NCBI RefSeq assembly: GCF_029407905.1
Contig: NC_073639.1
Location: 45,649,501-45,713,500, forward strand
DNA length: 64,000 nucleotides
Direction: 5' to 3'
Origin: Bubalus kerabau
Lineage: Eukaryota; Chordata; Mammalia; Artiodactyla; Bovidae
Every line of letters starts with the position of its first letter. The stretch's first letter is position 1. This document shows positions 45,000 to 56,975 of the stretch, piece after piece. Both the position numbers and the translations under genes were made by a program. The notes under the pieces are model-generated. The model saw nothing but the letters and a program-made list of their open reading frames with translations. It did no database searches and was not told the origin of the DNA.

Positions 45000-45742
45000 G
45001 TGGTTAATTTCATGTGTCATGTGCACAAAGGTACACAGATATTTGCTCAAACAGTATTCTGGATTTATCTGTGAGGGTGTTCATGGATGAGATTAACATT
45101 TGAATCTATAGACTGAGGAAAGAAGATTTTCCTTCCTAAGGTGGGTAGACCTTATCCAATCAGTCAAAGTTTTTGCTCAAATAGAACAACTGACTTTTTT
45201 ACAAGTAACAGGGAACTCCTCCTGCATGACTTCCTTGATCTGGGACATCAGTTTCTTTCTGACTTGGATAACAGCTACACCCTTGGCTTTCTTGGTTCTC
45301 AGGCCTTGGTCTGGAACTGCCCTGTAAGTTCTGGGTCTCCACCAACTGAAGACCTTGGAATTCTCAGCCTCTATAACTGCATGAGCCAGTTTCTTATAAT
45401 AAATATATGGTCATTCTTAATTAAACATACAAATATTTTTTTTGTTGTTCACTTCTTCCTAAGAGAGAAAATTTTTTCTTTTAATCCCAAAATGAAAAAA
45501 AAGAGAAAATAAAACAAATATATGTAATTTATGTAATTAATTTAATATATAAATTTATCAATGATATAATTTACACAATTTTATGTTATACATTCTCTAT
45601 ATATATTAATTATATATAATATACAATTTACTTATAATTTATAAAATTATACACACACACACACACATACACACATACATACACACATATGTCTTCATCC
45701 ATTCTTTGGATTCTGTTTCTCCAGAGAACTCTAGCATATATA
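45000..45742 (+). mobile_element. old LTR-like repeat enlarged by microsatellite
   Basis: Starts 'tggttaatttcatgtgtcat', then 'gatgagattaacatttgaat', 'accttatccaatcagtcaaa', 'gcctctataactgcatgagc', and ends 'tctgtttctccagagaactc' plus 'tagcatata'. This order fits a common mammalian LTR-like repeat whose name I cannot give with certainty. Between 45410 and 45700 it is swollen by TA- and CA-rich sequence. The 123-codon frame (45141-45512) inside is not a gene. Confidence 0.6.
45645..45690. repeat. (CA)n microsatellite
   Basis: About nine AC units followed by ACAT variants, within the LTR-like repeat. Confidence 0.93.
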
Positions 45743-46620
45743 TGAAGAGAGTCATATCAAAAATGGAAAATCTTTCCTTTGTACTCCATGTACTACACAG
45801 CTTACGTAAAATTTTCTAGTGAGCTATGTATGACCATAGACACATAAATTTGAAACTCCCTTACTGTGTATATCCTGCTAAAACTTTTTACGGATTGTGC
45901 ATTACCTGCATTATCTCTTTTCCTAGTAAATTCTATTAGTGTTCCCCAGGAGGCCTGCAGTGCATGTCCTATTTCAGAGTGTTTCTGGTAAATGGAGAAA
46001 TAGGTCTCAGGACCACAGGGAACCTTCCTCCTCTGCCTCTACTCACACTGGAGGGAGGCATTCAGTGTGCCTTGCTGTACAATGGCATTCATATCCCAGA
46101 GGAGTCCCAGACAGCAGGCATCCCTAAATTCTCAAATTTAGGAAGAGTGACATGGCCTTTCCTATGTGAAGGGACAATTCTATTCAATTCTTAAGACTTC
46201 ACTTACATGCAGAATCTGATGAGAGAAAGAGAAAAACAATTTCTGTACTTGGGACATTGTTTATAGAAAATAATGGTTCTCCATGTGGTTTCTAAAGCAT
46301 GTGCCATACAAGGAAAGGAGACTCCAGAAAGGGTACTGAAGAGCTAGGGACACCAGAGGGCAGTGACCACCAAATGGGGTGTCTTTGCTTAGGGCAGTCC
46401 TAGAACTTCCAACCCACAGTTCAGGGCCATGAGAGCTGTGTGTACACGTGAGTGGGAAGAGAAATGTGACCACAGAGGTGCTCCAGCTTGGTGTCTAGGC
46501 TGTTGGTTCAGGAAAAGTAATCATCTGATGAATCAGTGTAGTGTATCTTCCCTCCAACACAGTATATACACACACACAGTTCTTACCCCCAATCATATAA
46601 ATAAATGATTAGGCAGAGGT
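45743..46620. other. unassigned interval, less AT-rich
   Basis: No recognised repeat. Base composition is more balanced at 45940-46520 than in most of the window, and two overlapping plus frames (62 and 76 codons) occur, without domains. Confidence 0.4.
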
Positions 46621-46632
46621 AATCCTCCCTGC

Positions 46633-46844
46633 TTCCCTTGTAGCTCAGTCGGTAAAGAATCTGCCTGCAGTGTAGGAGACCCAGGTTCAATCCCTGGGTT
46701 GGGAAGATCCCCTGGAGAAGGAAATGGCAACCCACTCCAGTATCCTTGGCCTAGAAAATTTTATGGACAGAGGAGCCTGGTGGGCTGCAGTCCATGGGAT
46801 CGCAAAGAGATGGGCATGACTGAGTGACTAACACAAAACATACA
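46633..46844 (+). mobile_element. Bov-tA SINE with perfect TSD
   Basis: Full-length sense copy with well-kept head ('gtaaagaatctgcctgcagt') bounded by exact 12-bp repeats 'aatcctccctgc' (46621-46632 and 46845-46856). Confidence 0.96.
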
Positions 46845-46930
46845 AATCCTCCCTGCAGGGTCGATAGGGAAGAAAGTTTTGCAGCTTCCTCCAACATAGT
46901 TTAATTATTCAGACTCTCACCAAATGTTTT

Positions 46931-47463
46931 ACTTCAGTTAGTTCAGTCCAGTCGCTCAGTCATGTCCGACTCTTTGCGACCCTATGAATCGCAGCACGCC
47001 AGGCCTCCCTGTCCATCATCAACTCCCGGAGTTCACTCAGACTCACATCCATCGAGTCAGTGATGCCATCCAGCCATCTCATCCTCTGTCGTCCCCTTCT
47101 CCTCCTGCCCCCAATCCCTCCCAGCATCAGAGTCTTTTCCAATGAGTCAACTCTTCGCATGAGGTGGCCAAAGTATTGGAGTTCCAGCTTTAGCATTAGT
47201 CCTTCCAGTGAACACCCAGGACTGATCTCCTTTAGGATGGACTGGTTGGATCTCCTTGCAGTTCAAGGGACTCACAAGAGTCTTCTCCAACACCACAGTT
47301 CAAAAGCATCAATTCTTTGACACTCAGCTTTCTTCACAGTCCAACTCTCACATCCATACATGACCACTGGAAAAACCATAGCCTTGACTAGATGGACCTT
47401 TGTTGGCAAAGTAATATCTCTGCTTTTTAATATGCTATCTAGGTTGGTCATAACTTTCCTTTC
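46931..47463 (-). mobile_element. BovB LINE 3' end, young copy with TSD
   Basis: Antisense BovB covering tail and C-terminal coding part, flanked by 'aatgtttt' on both sides (46923-46930 and 47464-47471). Very similar in extent and sequence to the copy at 31907. The basic C-terminal frame remains open at 46960-47196. Confidence 0.95.
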
Positions 47464-49429
47464 AATGTTTTGCTATCAGATCTCAAATCTCTTGGCATCA
47501 CAAGAAACAGAATCCTACCTAACACATTGGGCAGCCTATTAATGGGCAAGAAATTTATGTCAAGAATTTTCCTTCTTTTCAAGATAGTAAATCTGTTATG
47601 ATCCTCCAATTTCAGTCAATTACTTTCTAACTTCAAATTCATGTTTATATGGTGAAAAATCATGTTCTACTTTGAAGGGCCATGCAGTACCTTTTATGAT
47701 GAGGATGTGTGCATTAAATGACAAAAAAAAAAAAAAAGTAGAAATACAAGGTCTGGTAGAGAGCAAATATTTTAAATGCTGCATCTTTTTCAAAAGTTTG
47801 TCTCATGTTTACAAAATATTGCTTGAAACAAAAGAGTCTCTCCCTTATACAGTACCAATACACACAAATATATTGATGCTAAAGAGTTGACAAAGAGCTT
47901 TATTTTATGTGGCTTTTATATACCAGGATTTACTACATAAGTGGATAAATTCATGTCAAATTTATATTGTTAATGCTTCTTAAAACTAATCTTAGAAAAC
48001 ACCTATCTTTGGTAAAGACAGTCTCTCTTACATGCAAATCCAGCTACATGTTTGTTCTTTTCCTGAAAGTAGAGAGAAAAACCTCAAGCTTTATAGACTT
48101 TCAACATATGTTTTAATACCAATTCATATTCAGCAACACAAGACAGTGAGTTTCACTTATTTTAGGAACACCAGTCATTAGAACACAGACTTTGACAGAA
48201 AATTTTGATTGTTAGTTCAAAAATGTTATTTCTCTAGTCCTGGAGAATTTGCTTATTTTCTCTAATTCACTGTTTCCTAGTAACCAAATAGCTAACTCAT
48301 ATTTTTTATTGGAAAAATATGTAAAAGCAATTACTCATTTCCATAGTGATGATAACAAATGCTAAAAATACCACTGTTGTTTCCTAAAATTAAATGCAAA
48401 TAAACAAGAACATATATATGATTACATATGTATGAAATTATTATATGTAAATATATAAAGAAGAATCTATATATTAAAGACATATATATCCTTTTGAGGA
48501 GCAAATAGTTCACTACCATCAACATATTAAATTTTTTTCCTTACTTTTCATTTTGAAAATACAGGTTTTCATAGCAGGGCATCTTCATAAGGCTTTCACT
48601 TATTATTACTTAGCATTTGTACTTGGAAAATTATATCAATTAAATTTCAAAGTATTGCTCATAAACTTTGCAAGGCAGCATGACTTCTGGTTCAGAAATT
48701 AGAAATCAGTTAACTCTTGAAAGAGTGGTTGATGATTTCAAAATATAACTGTTAAACACATGTGCAAATCATGTCTCAAATTTCAACTACAGACTGTGAT
48801 TCTTACCATGTCAAAACATCTATACATGAGTTTTTTTTTTTTCCTATAGAGGTATTCTAGAGAATAAAGAAAACAAGCAAATATGTCTTTTATAGTTTAC
48901 CAATAATTCTGACATTATTTGTTATACTGCATTTGTTTTATAGGAATTATTCATTAATAAATTCAAAATACTAAACCTACAGAACACACCAAAATTCTAT
49001 CAACTGGAGATTTGCCCAAAGATCCATTAATAAATAGAAAATCAACATAAGTAAATATGTTAAAGTTTTTTTTTAAATGATCAAGTTTTTTTTTTTTTTT
49101 ATTTGAGAGAAAGGACACTGGACATTTGTGTGATTCTGATATTAAGATTATTAAAAATGTGAATTGAAAATTCTGAAATGCTAAAGGAAATTTTTTTTTT
49201 AGCTAATGCCCAAAAGATATAAAATTATTCATCTATAAAGTATTTTTAGAAATTCATTTTATATTACTGGCAGAGTTTTAACTGGGGTACTTTGAAGGAT
49301 GATATAATAACTGGGTTAAGATCTGCATAAATGAAGCTCCTAACTACTCCAAATACTGCAGCTATGAGTGGGCAAATACCACAGACTCACTAGATGTCGA
49401 GCACCAGCAGTTATATTCCCTTCTAACCT
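47464..49429. other. unassigned interval
   Basis: About 2 kb of AT-rich DNA. A 15-base A run at 47723, TA-rich patches near 48410-48490 and T runs at 48831, 49088 and 49191 are all that stand out. Confidence 0.4.
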
Positions 49430-49557
49430 AAATGGCAACCCACTCCAGTGTTCTTGCCTGGAGAATCCCAGGGACGGGGGAGCCTGGTGGGCTGCCATCT
49501 ATGGGGTCGCACAGAGTCAGCTATGACTGAAGCGACTTAGCAGCAGCAGCAGCAGCA
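49430..49557 (+). mobile_element. BOV-A2 3' unit, 5'-truncated
   Basis: Only the second BovA unit, 'aaatggcaacccactccagt' to a six-unit CAG run. Nearly identical to consensus. Confidence 0.93.
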
Positions 49558-49839
49558 AGCTGTAGTTTCTTCACTTCACCCTCAACATTACTATCTATTA
49601 AGATTTAATAATAAGTGCAACAAAATTGCTTAGAGGTCAGTGTATTGCCAATGCACTGAAGATTTTAACACTGAATAAAAACAGAAGGGCAGAGCCTTCT
49701 CATGCTTTGGAGACTGGAGTCATTTAGCTTTATAGGATGTCAAAAAGCAAAGAGCAGACCCATAAAGAATTTATGGGAATAAATTCTTTACATATTTACT
49801 GCTTCAATAGAAAGGAAAGAAGCCATTAAAAAGGGGATT

Positions 49840-50062
49840 TGCAGACACACACTATTATATGTAAAATAGATAAACCCAAAAGGATCTACTGAATAACACA
49901 GGGAACGTCAATCAGTTTCTTATAATAACTTATAATGGAAAAGAATAAAAAAGAATATATATTCTTTATGTATATAACTCAATAACTTTGCTGAATACCT
50001 AAAGTAGCACAACATTGTAAATCGACTATATTGAAACTTTTTAAATAAAATTAAAAAAAAGA
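49840..50062 (+). mobile_element. L1 3' UTR end
   Basis: Sense L1 3' end: 'cacactattatatgtaaaat', 'aacacagggaacgtcaatca', 'cacaacattgtaaatcgact' and an A-rich terminus. Confidence 0.85.
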
Positions 50063-50828
50063 GTAAGAGGAGATGATGGAGTAATGTGTTTTGTTTTCAG
50101 ATATAAATATCTGTATGTACTAGTCACAATGTAAGAGAATATACTGCTCATACACATTAGCTCTATTACAGTTTATGTGAGAGTTGTATCAGATTTTACA
50201 AACTAGAAGGCTTTATTTTTAATGTACCTCAGCCTTAACAATTGTTTATTATTAATATAATTCAAAGTTAGTGACTCAGAGAACAGGAAATCCTCAGTAA
50301 TTAGAGTATAATTTGCATTAGAAATTAAGACTGTTTTCCATATAATTTCAAAGCCCAGCCTGTCAGATGTACCTTTAGGAAAGTGATCTCCCAGGATGCA
50401 GTGTAGACTCATTCACAGCAGGAAGGGGTAGAAGAGAAAATAGTCCAGTGTCGAAATTCTACTTCAATTGACAGATTTTTGAAGGTTCATTCCGGGTCTC
50501 AATTATATTTTTTATATTTTATATATTTCTTAAAAATCCCAAGTAATCCTGAAGTATTTTAGTGGACTAAAAAGAGATAAACCTTGATTATTGAATAAAC
50601 TCCATCCTAGGCAAACTTGGTTCTGTTTATAGAAAAGGTTGGAAACTTTTCTTAAGTAAAACTTAAGTTTTACTCCACAAGTATAACTTTACCAGACATT
50701 TTGAAAAGAAAAAACACTCACCCTTTTTACATCAATACAGCATCTCACAGATAAAAGACTTGACTATTATGACAAGTGGGAAAAGAACAGATTTTTAAGA
50801 TAAATATGACAAAGACAATAAAGAATTA
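50063..50828. other. unassigned interval
   Basis: AT-rich; nothing recognised. Confidence 0.45.
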
Positions 50829-50946
50829 AGATTCCCCTGGAGAAGGGAAAGGCTACCCACTCCAGTATCTGGCCTGGAGAATCCCAGGGACTGTATAATC
50901 CTTGGGTCACAAAGAGTCGGACATGACTGGGCAGCTTTCACGTTCA
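50829..50946 (+). mobile_element. BovA unit without tRNA head
   Basis: 'gattcccctggagaagggaa' to 'gggcagctttcacgttca'; a 5'-truncated Bov-tA. Confidence 0.9.
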
Positions 50947-51359
50947 TGTTTTACACGCCTTTTCACATTTGCAGATCTGAACTGTTACAGGATTAAATCT
51001 CTCACAAGATGAGGAATAATAAATCCTTATAAAATTGTGGCTTTAAAATCAGATTAGCTTGACCATGTGTTCATTTTTTACCTTTTTCTTCTTTTCTTTC
51101 TCTCCTTTAGAAATAAATGTCTGAGTCTAAAAAATTGGCAGAAAGCAGGAAGGATTTAATGTAAAGAAAGGATGCATATGTATTTAAAGGAGGTTATGTT
51201 CTATGCATAGAATTTATGCTAAAAGCTGCATATTAAGACACGGAGAAATGTACAATTGGTGTGATTTCAAATACGAGATAAAACATCACTTTAATATTCT
51301 CATGAGAGTAAAGTGAAAAGCCTTATGAAATAGGGTTTTATACAACTTAAAAATTGACA
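50947..51359. other. unassigned interval
   Basis: AT-rich; nothing recognised. Confidence 0.45.
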
Positions 51360-51407
51360 GCAGGACAAAACACAATGATGCAGGACAAAACACAATGACA
51401 CAGGACA
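51360..51407. repeat. 20-bp tandem duplication next to a SINE
   Basis: 'gcaggacaaaacacaatgat' is followed at once by 'gcaggacaaaacacaatgac' and a third partial unit 'acaggacag' where the BovA body begins. Confidence 0.95.
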
Positions 51408-51540
51408 GAAAATGGCAACCCACTCCAGTATTCTTGCCTGGATAATCCTATGGACAGAGGAGCTTGGTGGGCTACAGTCCATGCGTCGCAAAGAGCTGGA
51501 CACGACTGAGTGACTTCACTTTCACTTTCACTTTTCACTT
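51408..51540 (+). mobile_element. BovA unit, 5'-truncated
   Basis: 'aaaatggcaacccactccag' to the 'ttcactttcacttttcactt' tail; BOV-A2 5' unit type. Confidence 0.92.
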
Positions 51541-52064
51541 GCCCCTACTTAAAGCTCCAAATGAGAAAAAGTGACCACATGGGCCACACTGAGGCTTGTA
51601 CCTGGAAGCAGGTAACAGAAGCTGGGCCTGTGGAAGGCAAGCGGCAGGTGTGGGATCACTAAATTTCAAGAGCTCCATGTGGATTGGCTCATTAGAATGA
51701 CTTCTGGGGGCTCTAGGGCAGTGAGGATGGCCCTGAGTCTGGTACATAGTTCTAGAGAACAGGGTCAGTATGGGAGGAGGCTGAGGTATATACATAGAGA
51801 CCCTTAAGAGTGGAGTCTGATGGGGGAGGGATTTGGATGCGGGCTTAGCATCCATGCTTATGAAGGGGACTGGAATTTTCAGTCATGATTCAAAACTAAG
51901 TCAAGATATGACTTGTGAAATATTACATGAAAATCAACCTTCTGATATCTTGACATCAGTTTGAGCTCTATCATGCAGGATATTTGAGTGACCTGAATAC
52001 TAGAGGAGGCTTTCTTAAACACTAAAGAAAGCATAGTATATGACAGCAAAAAGGAGGAAGGGTT
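51541..52064. other. unassigned interval, less AT-rich
   Basis: Balanced base composition. A 106-codon minus frame (51535-51855) is proline-rich and starts at a plausible ATG but has no recognised domain and overlaps the SINE edge; I do not call it a gene. Confidence 0.4.
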
Positions 52065-52281
52065 CACCGTGATGGCTCAGTGGGTAAGGAATCTGCTTGC
52101 AATGTAGGAGACACAGCAGATGCAGATTCCATCCTGGGTTGGAAAGATCCCCTGGAGGAGGAAATTACAATCCACTCCAGTGTTCTTGCCTGGAGAATCC
52201 CATGGACAGAGGAGCCCGGCAGTATATAATCCATAAGGTCACAAAGAGTCAGACATGACTACTAAGTACATAGCACACACA
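52065..52281 (+). mobile_element. Bov-tA SINE
   Basis: Sense copy from 'gttcaccgtgatggctcagt' to a long A tail. Head partly duplicated ('gagacacagcagatgcagat'). Confidence 0.92.
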
Positions 52282-53505
52282 AAAAAAAAAAAGAAGAAGA
52301 AAACCAAACAGAAGCATAAGGAGTAGCTGAAGGCCAGCCCACAGCAAAGCTCCATTTTGCTTGATGTTGATCTGGAGAAAAGATCAATCACAGAAGGGGC
52401 CTTCAGTCATATTTAGATGAATTCTGGAATTTACTAGATGTTTGGGTTATATTTGCTATGATGATGTTGTAAACACCTCCTTGATCAGCTAAGAACTATT
52501 AATAATCAAGTTTAGCCAATGAGCACTGTTCACTTTAAATATTCAGATGCTGTGGGAATCTGAGTGGGGAGAAAAATAGCCCTCACCCCTGCAGGTATAG
52601 TGACCTCAAGCCAAGCTCGCTAACAGGCACCAGGCCACCCTAGGCACTTTGGCAATAGTCTGGAACAAATTAATCAGCCTAGAGCAGTACCGCCAAGATG
52701 GTCTCCAGGAATCCATAGTCGTGCTGTGCCATTCTGCTGAAATCACTAAATGTTTTATAAGACTTAGAGGTTCTTTTGATGACAAGATACAGCACAGGGA
52801 CTCTGGAAAGATGGAAGCCAGACCCCTGTTACTTGCAGCTGAGAAAGAGTGGGGCTGCTATGCAGGGAGACATGAAACTTTGTACCTGGGGAGCAGGGAC
52901 AGAGGGCTGGAGGTGGATGGGGCAGCTTACCCATAGCAAGCAGGGTGGGGTGAGCTATTTTGGGGGCTCTCTTGCCTTTGGTCCATTGAACAATTATATG
53001 GACTCCAGGATGTGGAGCCTATTCTTAGTTGTCTGGTGTCTGGTCCCTAGTTGCCTGACATCTGGTCCCAGAATGTGTGGAGGTATTGGTTAGTTGAAAG
53101 ATTATTGGCCCAGTGAGTGGGAAGTAACTTACGTTGGAGGTTAGCAAACTGCTCACCAAGGGAAATTGAGAGTCTTTAGCCACGACGTCAATATGGATTA
53201 GGGCAGTAATTGTGAAATAGTTTTAAAATAGATGCCCTTGGTACCATTATTTCACTTACATCAATATTTCAAGGAAGCCTTCATTAATGCCACAGATTTG
53301 GAAAAATACTAGGTGTTTATTCCTTTTTGATTTCTTAAAATCAGTTTTCTCTTCTCAAGATTCAGAAAGGTGGAGAGAGTAAACAACATATGAGAAAACA
53401 AGGCGGGGGGCATATTTTCCTGACGGTCTTTGTTAACTACCAAAATAATAGGCATTTTCTCCTTTATGTATCAGGGAGTGAATCGTGTCAGATTTTTATT
53501 TTGCT
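52282..53505. other. unassigned interval, less AT-rich
   Basis: Partly GC-richer than its surroundings, with the tandem-like 'gtctggtgtctggtccctag' and 'ctgacatctggtcccag' near 53029. Two overlapping plus frames (95 and 105 codons, 52649-53093) have no domain. It could be a decayed LTR element, but I cannot show this. Confidence 0.4.
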
Positions 53506-53717
53506 TACTTCCCTGGTAGCTCAAATAGTAAAGCGTCTGCTTGCAATGCGGGAGACGTAGATTTCGACTCCTGGGTTGGGAAGATCTTCTGGAGAAGGAA
53601 ATGGCAACCCACTCCAGTATTCTTGCCTGGAAAATTCCATGGACAGAGGAGCCTGGTGGGATATAGTACATGGGGTCGTTAAAGTCAGACACGACTGAGA
53701 GACATCACTTTCACTTT
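53506..53717 (+). mobile_element. Bov-tA SINE
   Basis: Sense copy from 'acttccctggtagctcaaat' to 'gacatcactttcacttt'. Confidence 0.93.
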
Positions 53718-53988
53718 GTGTTATGTGTGCTTTTAGAGTTGGTGTTAAATACTTTAGAAAAAACATTTCTAATGTGATAATGTGAAGTTGCTCAAGATGT
53801 CTAAAGATTTCTCCTTGAGAGTTAACTACTTTTGGTCTTTGGTCTAGACTCTGTCAGATTCAAAATCCATACAACTCTATTTATCTTTTATTTTAGGTTC
53901 ATTTCTTTCCTTATTCCTTTGGGAATATTTTAATAGTATATTTCAAAGTTGTAAATGACCTCAGAAAGTATGTATTAAAATATTTTCA

Positions 53989-54105
53989 ACCCATGGTGGA
54001 TTCATGTTGATGTATGGCAAAACCAGTACAATAGTACAATATTGTAAAGTAATTAGCCTCCAATTAAAGTAAACAAATTTATATTTAAAAAAATAAAAAT
54101 AAAAT
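53989..54105 (+). mobile_element. L1 3' end, 117 bp, with perfect TSD
   Basis: Sense ruminant L1 terminus 'tgatgtatggcaaaaccagt' to 'attagcctccaattaaagta' and an A-rich tail. Exact 12-bp repeats 'aaaatattttca' at 53977-53988 and 54106-54117. Confidence 0.93.
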
Positions 54106-54214
54106 AAAATATTTTCATATTTACATGAGGGAATAACTACATAGGTTTAATCATTCAATCATTCAAGTTACATGGCCTGTGATGTAGCATGTTCAGAGCT
54201 GCAGTGTTCAGGGT

Positions 54215-54476
54215 GGTCAAAAGGTCAAAACAACCCAAATATCCATCAACAAATTAATGAATATACCAATGTGGGTTATACAGCCAATGAAATATTTTTC
54301 AGCAATAGAAAATACTGAAGACCTGATGTGTGTGACAATATGGATGAACATCAACAATATCATGCTAACTGAAAAGGTTTGATAATAAAGATTGCATATT
54401 GTACAGTTCCATTTTATAAAATATCCAGAAGAGAAAATATATACAGACAAAAAGTGAATTAGAGGGTTCCTAGGGC
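54215..54476 (+). mobile_element. older L1 3' region
   Basis: Sense L1: 'caacccaaatatccatcaac', 'acaatatggatgaacatcaa', 'agggttcctagggctg'. No open frame. BovB follows without a gap. Confidence 0.65.
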
Positions 54477-56975
54477 TGTATTCTTGCCTTGAGAACCCCA
54501 TGAACAGTATGAAAAGTCAAAAAGATATGACACTGAAAGATGAAATCCCCAGGTCAGTAGGTGACCAATATGCTACTAGAGAAGAGTGGAGAAATAGCTC
54601 CATAAAGAATGAAGAGGCTGAGCCAAATCAAAAATGACTTGGAGTAACAGGCAAGTTTGGCCTTGGAGTACAAAACGAAGTAGGGAAAAGGAAAGCAGAG
54701 CTTTGCCAAGAGACCTGGTCATAGTAAACACCCTCTTCCAACAACGCAAGAGACAGCTCTACACATGGACATCACCAGATGGTCAATACTGAAATCAGAT
54801 TTTTCTTTGCAGCCAAAGATGGAGAATCTCTATAGAGTCAGCAAAAACAAGTCACAAGTCATGTGGCTCAGATCATGAACTCCTTCTTGCTAAATTCAGA
54901 CTTAAATTGAAGAAAGTAGGGTAAATCACTAGGCCATTCAGGTATGAGCTAAATCAAATCCCTTATGATTATGCAGTGGAAGTGAGAAATAGATTCAAGG
55001 AATTAGATCTGATAGAGTGTCTGAAAAACTATGGATGGAGGTTCAAAACAGTGTATGAGAGGCAGTGATCAAAACCATTCCCAAAGGGGGGAAAAAAATG
55101 CAGAAATTCAAAATGGCTGTCTGAGGAGGCCTTACAAATATCTGAGAAAAGAGAAGTGAAAGACAAGGGAGAAAAGCAAAGATATATCCATCTGAATTCA
55201 GAGTTCCAAAGAATAGCAAGAAGAGAAAGGTAGGCTTTCTAAGTGATCAGTTCAAAGACAGAGAGGAAAACACTATAATGGGAAAGACTAGAGATTTCTT
55301 CAAGAAAATTGCAGAGATGAAGGGAACATCTCATGCAAAGATGGGCACAATAAAGGACAGAAATCATATGGACCTAACAGAAGCAGAAGATATTGAGAAA
55401 AAGTGACAAGAATACACAAAAGAACTATATAGAAAAGATCTTAATGACCCAGATAACCATGATGGTGTGGTAATTCACCTAGAGCCAGACATCCTGGAGT
55501 GCAAAGTCAAATGGCCTTAAGAAGCATCACAACAAACAAAGCCAGTGGAGGTGATTCCAATTGAGCTATCTCAAATTCTAAAAAAGATGCTTTTAAAGTG
55601 CTGCACTCAACATGCCAGCAAATTTGGAAAACTCAGCAGTGGCTACAGGACTGGAAAAGGTCAGTTTTCTTTCCAATCCCCCAAAAAGGCAATATCAAAG
55701 ACCTTCAAACTACCTGACAATTGCACTAATCTAACACACTAGCAAAGTAATGCTCAAAATTCTCCAAGCTAGGCTTCAACAGTACGTGAACAGAGAACTT
55801 CCAGATGTTTAAGATGAATTTAGAAAAAGCAGAGGAACCAGAGATCAAATTGCCAACATCTGTTGGATCATAGATAAAGGAATAGAATTCCAGAAAAAAA
55901 AATCTACTTCTGCTTCATTGACTACGCTAAAGTCTTTGACTGTGTGGATCAAAACAAACTGTGGAAATTCTTCAAGAGACGGGAATACCAGAACACCACA
56001 CCAGCCTCCTGAGAAATCTGTATGCAGGTTACAAAGAAGAAACAGTTAGAATTGCACATGGAACAATGCACTGATTCCAACCTGGGAAAGGAGTATGTCA
56101 AGGCTGTATATTGTCAGCCTGCTTAATTAACTTATATGCAGAGTACTTCATGCGAAATGCCATGCTGGATGAAGCACAAGCCAGAATCAAGATTGCCAGG
56201 AAAAATATCAGTAACCTCAAATATGCCAATGATACCATGCTTATGACAGAAATTGAAGAGGAACTAAAGAGCCTCTTGATGAATGTGAAAGAGGAGAGTG
56301 AAAAGATGGTTTAAAACTCAAATTCAAAACCCAAATATCATGGCATCCAGTCCCATCACTTCATGGCAAATAGATGAGGAAACAATGGCAACAGTGAAAG
56401 ACTCTATTTTCTTGGGCTCCAAAATCATGGCAGCCATGAAATTAAAAGATACTTGATCCTTGGAAGAAAAGTTATGGCAAATCTAGACAGTATATTAAAA
56501 AGTAGAGATGTTACTTTGCCAACAAAGGTCTGTATAGTCAGAGCTATGGTTTTTCCAGTGATTATGGATGTAAGAACTGAACAATAAAGAAAGCTGAGTG
56601 CCAAAGAACTGATGTTTTTTAACTGTGGTATTGGAGAAGACTCTTGAGAGTTCTTTGGACTGCAAGAGATCCAACCAGTCCACTCTAAAGGAAATCAGTC
56701 CTGAATATTCACTGAAGGACTGATCTGAAGCTGAAGCTCCAATACTTTGGCTACCTGATGCGAAGAACTGACTCATTGGAAAAGACCCTGATGCTGGGAA
56801 AGATTGAAGGCAGGAGGAGAAGGGGACAACAGGGACAAGATGGTTGGATGGCACCACTGACTCAATGGACATGAGTTTGAGCAAGTTCCAGGAGATGGTG
56901 AATGACAGGGAAGCCTGGCGTGCTGCAGTTCATGGAGTCACAAAGTGTCGCACACAACAGAGCGACTGAACAATA
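54477..56975 (+). mobile_element. BovB LINE, longest copy, internally deleted
   Basis: 2.5 kb of sense BovB from the 5' region ('attcttgccttgagaacccc') to 'cagagcgactgaacaa'. At about 54640 most of the endonuclease-coding part (roughly 0.8 kb in full-length copies, from memory) is missing: 'gagccaaatcaaaaa' joins 'tgacttggagtaacaggcaa'. The remainder covers the end of the endonuclease, the linker, the reverse transcriptase and the C-terminus, with many stops. Older than the copies at 31907 and 46931. Confidence 0.95.
55380..56330 (+). pseudogene. BovB reverse-transcriptase remnant
   Basis: The reverse-transcriptase region can be followed in pieces over three frames. Motif A survives as 'DYAKVFDCVDQNKLW' around 55922. 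Motif C, normally YADD, reads YAND ('tatgccaatgat', about 56222-56233), losing the first catalytic aspartate. The longest frame is 67 codons (56111-56314). With the substitution, frameshifts and stops no enzyme can be made. Confidence 0.85.

Noticed and set aside
45141..45512. 123-codon plus-strand frame
   Set aside because: It lies in an old LTR-like dispersed repeat and ends in low-complexity K/R codons.
51535..51855. 106-codon proline-rich minus-strand frame
   Set aside because: Its end overlaps a BovA unit and no family resemblance is seen.
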